Positions 59,599 through 64,000 of a stretch of 64,000 nucleotides of DNA are shown here, piece after piece (within the stretch, counting starts at the first letter, position 1; each line of letters begins with the position of its first letter). Position numbers and translations under genes: made by a program. The notes under the pieces were generated by a model. The model ran no database searches. It was not told where the DNA came from and was given only the letters and a program-made list of their open reading frames with translations. This DNA comes from Leclercia adecarboxylata (GTDB lineage: Bacteria > Pseudomonadota > Gammaproteobacteria > Enterobacterales > Enterobacteriaceae). The stretch spans positions 3,100,001 through 3,164,000 of the forward strand of contig LR590464.1 of assembly GCA_901472455.1 (NCBI GenBank), written 5' to 3'.

Positions 59599-59822
59599 TT
59601 AGCGGCTTCCGTATCGCAGTTGGCTTTCCACGTTTTGTTGTGGGTGAGTATCGCCCGCTTGGTGCGATCATCCATAGACAGGATGTCGGCCTCGGTGACG
59701 AGGATTGGCTTTACCCAGTTACAGGCGGTGTCCACCACGACCATGTTATTTGTTGAGCCAGTCTCTGCGCAGCTCGTCATCAACATTGTTGCCAGGCATG
59801 CGAGTAACGGTTTCCTGAACAT
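59595..59822 (-). CDS. o-spanin (Rz1)-like lipoprotein nested in the Rz-like gene
   Basis: A 75-residue lipoprotein. The signal is MFRKPLLACLATMLMTSC with lipobox MTSC, and the mature part includes DTACNWVKPILVTEADILSM and ILTHNKTWKANC. Its 5' third overlaps the end of the Rz-like gene in a different frame, the arrangement of Rz/Rz1 spanins. Unlike lambda Rz1 it is not Pro-rich. It would span from the outer membrane to the inner-membrane partner during lysis. Confidence 0.7.
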   Translation of the reverse strand: MFRKPLLACLATMLMTSCAETGSTNNMVVVDTACNWVKPILVTEADILSMDDRTKRAILTHNKTWKANCDTEAAK

Positions 59823-60014
59823 CTGAAGCCTCTTTGCTTGTTTGCGTCTGGCGCTTATTTGCGGCAGTTGCCTGCTCGATTTTGGCTTTCGTCTCTCGCT
59901 CGTTGGCGGCCTGCTCAGCCTTTCCCTTCCCCTTCGAGTGACCGATGCAAATGCGCCAGCGGCGATAGCCACTACAGCGAAGAATCCGGCGATCAGCATT
60001 TCTATGATGCTCAT
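59746..60014 (-). CDS. i-spanin (Rz)-like inner-membrane protein (one frame break)
   Basis: About 89 residues. It starts MSIIEMLIAGFFAVVAIAAG, a single N-terminal membrane anchor. After a break near 59940 a long charged coiled-coil follows: GKGKAEQAANERETKAKIEQ and KRQTQTSKEASDVQETV, ending DDELRRDWLNK. This is the typical layout of a periplasmic i-spanin. The o-spanin-like gene starts inside it. Confidence 0.7.
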
Positions 60015-60264
60015 GGTTTCTCTCCTGGGTTCATGCCGGCGTCGATTTGCTGCTCCTTGATATCTTTATCTCCGGACAGCTTTTTGGCCCGAGGTAGCCG
60101 GCGGTGCAGAAACCGAAATACAAGCCAAATACGACTTCTGACAGCGTTCCCTGATAGGCCTGCCATGCAACCACACAGCTGCTAACAAGGAATCCGAGAG
60201 CGGCCTGTGTGCGGCTGAGTGAGATATTCCCGGTCATCCCGCGAAGCATGTTCAGAGCATCCAT
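60012..60264 (-). CDS. holin-like small membrane protein (one frame break)
   Basis: About 84 residues starting MDALNMLRGMTGNISLSRTQ, with two membrane spans (about AALGFLVSSCVVAW and VVFGLYFGFCTAGYLG). A break near 60085 leads to the charged tail KKLSGDKDIKEQQIDAGMNP, whose stop overlaps the Rz-like ATG. Position directly after lysozyme and two spans fit a class II-type holin or pinholin. Not proven. Confidence 0.62.
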
Positions 60265-60733
60265 CAGATGAGGCCTTTGTAGATGTCATAGCTACCAGTT
60301 CGCATCACTTCAGCATGCCGCTGAGCGCGTTCTGGGCGTTTGCTTCGCCCACAGGCTGTTGAGCATCCCGCGGGACGCACCATCAAAGTTTCCTTCGGAG
60401 ATCATGGCGAGAGTGTTTTTGAAACCAGCAAGGCCAGGAACGCCCATTTGATATGCCATGCTAATCAGCACGTCCCTGCGGGCATCATTGCAGCTTTTCA
60501 TCGCGCTGATGATTGCCGGTCGCAGTTGCATCTCGGAGATAGTGCTCTCGACAAATACCTCTTTCCACACATCGCCAACGCGGCGCGGTACGGTGAAGGT
60601 GTAATTGGATAGTGCTGCGCCTTTGGGGCCGATTTTGATGCCACCGGCAACAGTCGGATATCCAAGGGTGTCGCGGTATGGCTTTTCACGATAGCCTTCC
60701 TCAAAGTTGAGGATGGGGGATGATCTGGCTCAC
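60264..60733 (-). CDS. phage lysozyme / endolysin (GH24, T4-type; frame breaks)
   Basis: Muramidase of about 156 residues. It begins with GTG 60733, with GAGGAGGAG upstream, and reads MSQIIPILNFEEGYREKPYR. After the early break it continues DTLGYPTVAGGIKIGPKGAA, then SMAYQMGVPGLAGFKNTLAM, ending MRTGSYDIYKGLI. The T4-type catalytic Glu in FEEGY and the Asp in YRDTLGYPT are visible. Breaks occur near 60715 and 60330. No signal-arrest sequence, so it needs a holin for release. Confidence 0.88.
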
Positions 60734-61015
60734 TTCTTCTCCTCCTCAACCAGTGGCTTTACTTTTGTCTGCCGTCTTTTCTGCAGTTCGCTCCGGGATG
60801 GAATCGAGCTTTGCCTTCATTTCGCTTACCTGCACCGCAAGCAATTCAACCTTCTTGTCTCTTTCGTCAGCTATATCGCGGTACTCCGCACGGATTTTGC
60901 TGTTGGAGTAAGTGAAGGCGATCGTCATTACGCTGCACATGGCACAGAACAGAAGAAACATGGCGCCTATCATGAGACGCCCTTTATGGCTCTCAATAAA
61001 CGCTTTAACTTTCAT
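60730..61015 (-). CDS. phage membrane protein with coiled-coil (one frame break)
   Basis: About 95 residues starting MKVKAFIESHKGRLMIGAMF. One N-terminal span (MIGAMFLLFCAMCSVMTIAF), then a charged helix ADERDKKVELLAVQVSEMKA. A break near 60750 leads to the end VEEEKK, whose stop overlaps the lysozyme GTG. Lies just upstream of lysozyme, where holins and antiholins sit; role unassigned. Confidence 0.6.
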
Positions 61016-61385
61016 GGCGATCTTCCTCCAGCTTCGCGAGCATAGAGCTCACCTGGCCCCGGAACTGTTCATCGCCTCCGGACTGGGTCATTGCTATCAG
61101 TATGCGAAGCGAGCTTTTGATGATGCGTATGTCACTCTCGAGATGGGAAATACGCTGCAGATCCTTTTCTCTTCGCTCTCTCAATTCGTTGTTCTCTTGA
61201 CGCAGCTCGTCGTTAGTGGCTTTGAGAAGAACAACCTGCTCTTTGTAATGTGTAATTACCTCGCCGCCGGCCCTGTTATTCGTAACGGCTGAAGCAATGA
61301 CCGCGCTTAATGGCTTCCAGAAAAGCGCGAGCGCACCGCCACCGAATAAGACGGCAGCAATGCTTGTGATTAGGCTGTTCTCCAT
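61005..61385 (-). CDS. phage membrane protein with coiled-coil domain
   Basis: Intact 126-residue protein starting MENSLITSIAAVLFGGGALA. The hydrophobic N-terminus (about residues 4-35) precedes a coiled coil with ATNDELRQENNELRERREKD and SHLESDIRIIKSSLRILIAM. It overlaps the next gene by 11 bases. Similar proteins begin the lysis module of some lambdoid phages; function unknown to me. Confidence 0.6.
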   Translation of the reverse strand: MENSLITSIAAVLFGGGALALFWKPLSAVIASAVTNNRAGGEVITHYKEQVVLLKATNDELRQENNELRERREKDLQRISHLESDIRIIKSSLRILIAMTQSGGDEQFRGQVSSMLAKLEEDRHES

Positions 61386-61545
61386 TGGGGTAATCCCAGC
61401 TGCGCATTGAAAAATAAAAGAGCGCCGTACATCTGGAGATGGGGGTGTCCAACGGCGCTTAAATCGCCCGTAGGCGTATGTGAGGGAATGGCAATATCGG
61501 CTCTTCGGCCTAAAGGTCCCAGGTAGCGGGATTCAGATACGAAAA

Positions 61546-61568
61546 AGCCCCGGCGGTTAACCGAGGCT
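61546..61568 (-). terminator. terminator between gene Q and the lysis genes
   Basis: AGCCCCGG / CCGAGGCT stem with one wobble and loop CGGTTAA, with a T run on the minus strand. It sits 70 bases downstream of the Q stop, where the late-promoter terminator that Q overcomes is expected. A second palindrome (AGCGCCGT ... ACGGCGCT) lies at about 61423-61459. Confidence 0.65.
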
Positions 61569-61637
61569 CTTTTGTGTAATTCAGTCGACAACCAAAGCTA
61601 TGGCGACAATATCAGATTTACATGAAATATATGCGTT

Positions 61638-62328
61638 TCAATCCAGTTTTGCAAGATTTATGTCGTAATTTGCTGCCTTTTGTTGTGAACGTGATCGCGT
61701 TACCTGCAATAAAGCGCCGCTATCCAGGCGCAGGAAGATGCGTTTCATCTCCACCCAGCGATCGGTAAACGTCTCTGACCAGTTCTTTGCGGTCACCCCA
61801 ACCAGTTTCAGCCAGCTGCTTATACTCGTATGTCTCCCGACCGGCCAGCTCAGCTTTAACATCCTGCGCCGCTAGCCAGATCAGAGCCTTCAACCTGTCC
61901 ATCGTTTTGCCGGCCACTTTCTTCACGCCCAGCTGAGCCATGAACTCACCCCATGCCCACTGAGTAATCGCCACCTGATTCTCCCAGCGCACGTTCTCAC
62001 TGTAGTTCCATAGCAGCCACGCTTTCTGGTGCTCATCCAGAGAAAGCACTGCGCGACGCCACGACGCGGTGGAGTATTCGACCGGCTGAACCAGCGGGAT
62101 GTGCGACCCTTTAGCGCGCGATTGCTGCCCGGGGATCGGCGGGCTGCTCGGGTTAACCAGCTTCCCGTTCGCCGGGTTAATCACCTTCACGCGGGAGCGG
62201 CTGCGCGGTGTGGCAGTGAACATGGCGTTTTCAGCAAAGGCGACCAGCTGACCTTTGGTAGCCCCACTCAGATCTGCAGTCGCAACGATGAGCTGCTGGC
62301 GTACAAATTCCAGGTATTGAGTATTCAC
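61638..62328 (-). CDS. phage antitermination protein Q-like (one frame break)
   Basis: About 229 residues starting MNTQYLEFVRQQLIVATADL. It includes RRAVLSLDEHQKAWLLWNYS and MDRLKALIWLAAQDVKAELA. After a break near 61790 it continues VTAKNWSETFTDRWVEMKRI, a helix-turn-helix-like region, and ends YDINLAKLD. It lies between NinG and the lysis genes, exactly where lambda Q lies. The family name is from memory of annotated homologues. Confidence 0.75.
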
Positions 62329-63050
62329 GCTGCGGCCCTCTCTGGCTGTTTGGTTTTGGTCTGGTTATGGCTGTGCTTTGCTACTGGCGGCATCTTGGCG
62401 CGCATGACGCTTTCGGCCTGGTATCGGGCTATCTGGTCGCGGGTCATGCGGCCTCCTGCTGTTTTCAGTTCTTTGAGCTTTGCGCGGTACTCATCTCGGA
62501 TCCGGATGTAGTCGTCGCGTTTCCATTTCGGTAATTCGTGCGGCCCCATCAGGGCATCAAAGCGGGTCTGCCCGATTTTGGCGATCAGCGCCGGACGATA
62601 GGCGGTCAGGTTGCCTGAAAGGTGGTTATTACAGGGGGCACACTGGCGATGGCAGTTGTCCTCGTTGAAGCGCAGCTCTGGATTAGCGCCGGTCGTGCGG
62701 AAATGCCCGGCATGATATTGGCCGTCGTGGTGGCGGCCACAACTGATGCATGGCTGATGCCGATCCCGGTACCTGATAAATTCATTGAAGGCTTGCTGCG
62801 CCTGGTCGCGGAAGTAACTTAGCGGCTTAACTTCAAGGCGTTTCTTGGCCTGCCGATCCCGGCTTTCTTTCTCAGCCTGATGCTTCTCCCTGATGCGCTT
62901 GGCCTCGGCCTTAATCTTCTCCTTGGCGCGCTGTTCCATTGCGAGGATGGCTCCATGCTCAGGGCAGCACCACCGAATGCGGATGTCGCTGAACTGAGGC
63001 ACAAACCACTCGTTGCATACCTTGCACTTGCGGCGGGCTGGCCTACGCAT
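62325..63050 (-). CDS. ninG: recombination protein NinG (Rap-like)
   Basis: Intact 241-residue protein from ATG 63050 (MRRPARRKCKVCNEWFVPQF). An N-terminal zinc-finger-like region CKVC...CCPEHG precedes the NinG core with PCISCGRHHDGQYHAGHFRT and NCHRQCAPCNNHLSGNL, carrying the conserved Cys/His pairs. Lambda NinG (Rap) is a structure-specific endonuclease in Red recombination. The stop overlaps the Q start by four bases. Confidence 0.9.
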   Translation of the reverse strand: MRRPARRKCKVCNEWFVPQFSDIRIRWCCPEHGAILAMEQRAKEKIKAEAKRIREKHQAEKESRDRQAKKRLEVKPLSYFRDQAQQAFNEFIRYRDRHQPCISCGRHHDGQYHAGHFRTTGANPELRFNEDNCHRQCAPCNNHLSGNLTAYRPALIAKIGQTRFDALMGPHELPKWKRDDYIRIRDEYRAKLKELKTAGGRMTRDQIARYQAESVMRAKMPPVAKHSHNQTKTKQPERAAA

Positions 63051-63213
63051 GATTTCTCCTTGCTGCCAGGCGCAGCCATTTCTGATCGACGAGCCGGGCG
63101 GTGTAGCCCTTGAGGGTTGGGATTTCAGATGGCTTGAGTTCCGGCTTACGCTTGCGGCGCGTCCGGACCCGGTAGATTTCGTTAGTGATAATGCGAGCGA
63201 GAGGGCTAGCCAC
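63043..63213 (-). CDS. ninE: NinE-like small protein
   Basis: A 56-residue basic protein starting at GTG 63213 with GGAGGT upstream. It reads ASPLARIITNEIYRVRTRRK, then KPSEIPTLKGYTARLVDQKW and LRLAARR, similar to lambda NinE ([20 protein letters not shown]). It overlaps ninB upstream and ninG downstream by a few bases. The longer frame to 63297 is the ninB coding region in another phase. Confidence 0.75.
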   Translation of the reverse strand: MASPLARIITNEIYRVRTRRKRKPELKPSEIPTLKGYTARLVDQKWLRLAARRNHA

Positions 63214-63647
63214 GGGCACCTCCGAAACGGGAAGCCCATTCCATAGCCAGGCGTGATTCGTCGCCCCAGCGGACGTTACGCTCAGCACCAAAGGCATGAA
63301 TAAGTTCGATGAGGTCGCGCATCTGGCCGACGGTCATCTTGCTGGTTGACTGACCCAGCACAACAAAATCCATCACCGGTCAGGTTCGGCACGACTTTCC
63401 TGCTTAACCAGCGCAGCGGTGAAGATGTGTTTCCAGGACTCAGAGGAATAGCTTTCGGCCATGCCATTCAACCTGGCTGCTGACATCGCCCAAAAATTGC
63501 CCAGAGCTTTGCATTCTGGTCGATGGAGCGGGTCATCTCTTTTATCTCGATGACGACCGGGCGCTTCTCGTCGAGCTGCAGCTGGTTAATCGCGTTGATG
63601 GCATTGGCGCGAATGTTGGTGTTACGGAGGAGGAATTGCTGTTTCAT
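63206..63647 (-). CDS. ninB: recombination protein NinB (Orf family; frame breaks)
   Basis: About 146 residues. It starts MKQQFLLRNTNIRANAINAI and includes IKEMTRSIDQNAKLWAI. After a break near 63490 it continues ESWKHIFTAALVKQESRAEP, and after another near 63385 VVLGQSTSKMTVRQMADLIE, ending AMEWASRFGGARG at 63206. This matches NinB (Orf), a recombination mediator that binds single-stranded DNA and SSB. Lies at the head of the visible nin region. Confidence 0.88.
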
Positions 63648-63734
63648 ACGGCCTCCCCACAGGAAACCGCAGAATGCAGAAAATCGCCGGTGCATTTCTG
63701 CATCGGTGACAGGTGAAGATGTTCAGATTGTGGT

Positions 63735-63760
63735 CGCATATAACGTCCCCATTATATGCG
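63735..63760. repeat. inverted repeat in front of ninB
   Basis: CGCATATAA (63735-63743) and TTATATGCG (63752-63760) are exact inverted copies around eight bases. On the minus strand the repeat creates a TATAAT box about 100 bases before the ninB ATG, suggesting a promoter overlapped by an operator-like palindrome. Confidence 0.45.
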
Positions 63761-63836
63761 CAGGGGACACCGGGGTGTTCAGGCCGGTGCGTTGTTATTA
63801 TCGCTCAGTGATATTGAATTATCAACGCGAGAAAAA

Positions 63837-63852
63837 GGCCTCCGAAGAGGCC
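63837..63852 (-). terminator. Rho-independent terminator after the partial early gene
   Basis: GGCCTC / GAGGCC stem with loop CGAA followed by five T on the minus strand. It lies 43 bases past the stop of the partial gene at the window edge. Confidence 0.8.
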
Positions 63853-63894
63853 CTGGCCGTCGATATGGGGATTACCACATCGCTTGTATGGCAG

Positions 63895-64000
63895 TTACGG
63901 ATTAAAGCGATGCTTGGTCAACCTCGCGCCCATCGCCATCTCTTCCTGAATTTTGACCCGCTCCTCATGAATGCGGTTCGCTTCCTCCTGATGCGGTGCT
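63895..64000 (-). CDS. partial phage early protein, C-terminal end
   Basis: The window cuts this gene. The last 34 residues read APHQEEANRIHEERVKIQEE, then MAMGARLTKHRFNP, with TAA at 63895. The Glu-rich helix and basic end give no family. It lies upstream of ninB with a terminator between, where early replication or host-takeover genes are expected. Confidence 0.55.
   Translation of the reverse strand, partial: APHQEEANRIHEERVKIQEEMAMGARLTKHRFNP

Larger units (their letters stand above)
33409..64000. mobile_element. lambdoid siphovirus-type prophage (late half, continues beyond the window)
   Basis: A continuous minus-strand block with NinB-NinE-NinG, antiterminator Q, lysis, terminase, portal, capsid, tail and fibre genes in the order of a lambda-like genome. 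It replaces the chromosomal genes expected after yedD (yedE, yedF). The near boundary lies somewhere in 33195-33408. Integrase, repressor and replication genes should lie to the right of the window. Repair of single-base breaks restores nearly every structural gene, so the late region looks complete. Confidence 0.93.

Noticed and set aside
61370..61591. Open frame of 73 codons on the minus strand
   Set aside because: Spans two terminator-like hairpins and overlaps the start of a better supported membrane protein gene.

Overview
The window looks like the chromosome of an enterobacterium of the Enterobacter / Leclercia / Lelliottia type, carrying a lambdoid prophage. The core gene order (tyrP, yecA, leuZ-cysT-glyW tRNAs, pgsA, uvrC, uvrY, yecF, sdiA, tcyN-tcyL-dcyD-tcyJ, fliZ-fliA-fliC, fliD-fliS-fliT, amyA, yedD) is that of the E. 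coli and Salmonella flagellar region IIIa neighbourhood, and the proteins are close homologues. Base composition is moderately GC-rich, and BIME/REP-like and ERIC repeats are present.

Layout. 1-2200: tyrosine permease and yecA. 2203-7650: an operon for a complete branched-chain amino acid (Liv-type) ABC transporter. 7690-11300: a lipid A-type phosphoethanolamine transferase and a three-gene operon of a Tat-exported transglutaminase-like protein, a MerT-like membrane protein and a MerP-like metal-binding protein. 11890-16770: an LsrB/RbsB-type sugar or autoinducer-2 ABC transporter (binding protein, double ATPase, two permeases) with a cupin. 16870-21900: tRNAs, pgsA, and the uvrC-uvrY / sdiA signalling genes. 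22120-25470: the cystine/D-cysteine uptake cluster. 25550-31000: flagellar sigma factor, FliZ, flagellin, cap and chaperones, with two clear sigma-28 promoters. 31090-33060: cytoplasmic alpha-amylase and the lipoprotein YedD.

From about 33.2 kb to the right end lies a prophage, all on the minus strand and entered from its late end. Read from 64 kb leftwards it has NinB-NinE-NinG, antiterminator Q, a lysis cassette (membrane proteins, lysozyme, holin-like protein, nested Rz/Rz1-like spanins), a KilA-N protein, a metallopeptidase, small and large terminase, portal, head and decoration proteins, tail tube with an Ig-like domain, tape measure, tail tip (NlpC, TipJ) and an SGNH-esterase tail spike. 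Last comes an SOS-controlled pair ending in a UmuD-like protein. Accessory genes inserted in the tail operon include a YafO-like toxin with an unusual partner, a lipoprotein and a free-standing FtsH/M41-like metalloprotease domain. Integrase, repressor and the distal attachment site are outside the window, and I could not locate the near attachment site.

A dominant feature is the large number of single-base frame breaks, including in genes that should be essential or highly conserved (pgsA, uvrC, terL, capsid). Several fall in homopolymers. I interpret nearly all as uncorrected sequencing indels, and I give gene coordinates for the reconstructed genes rather than for the broken pieces.
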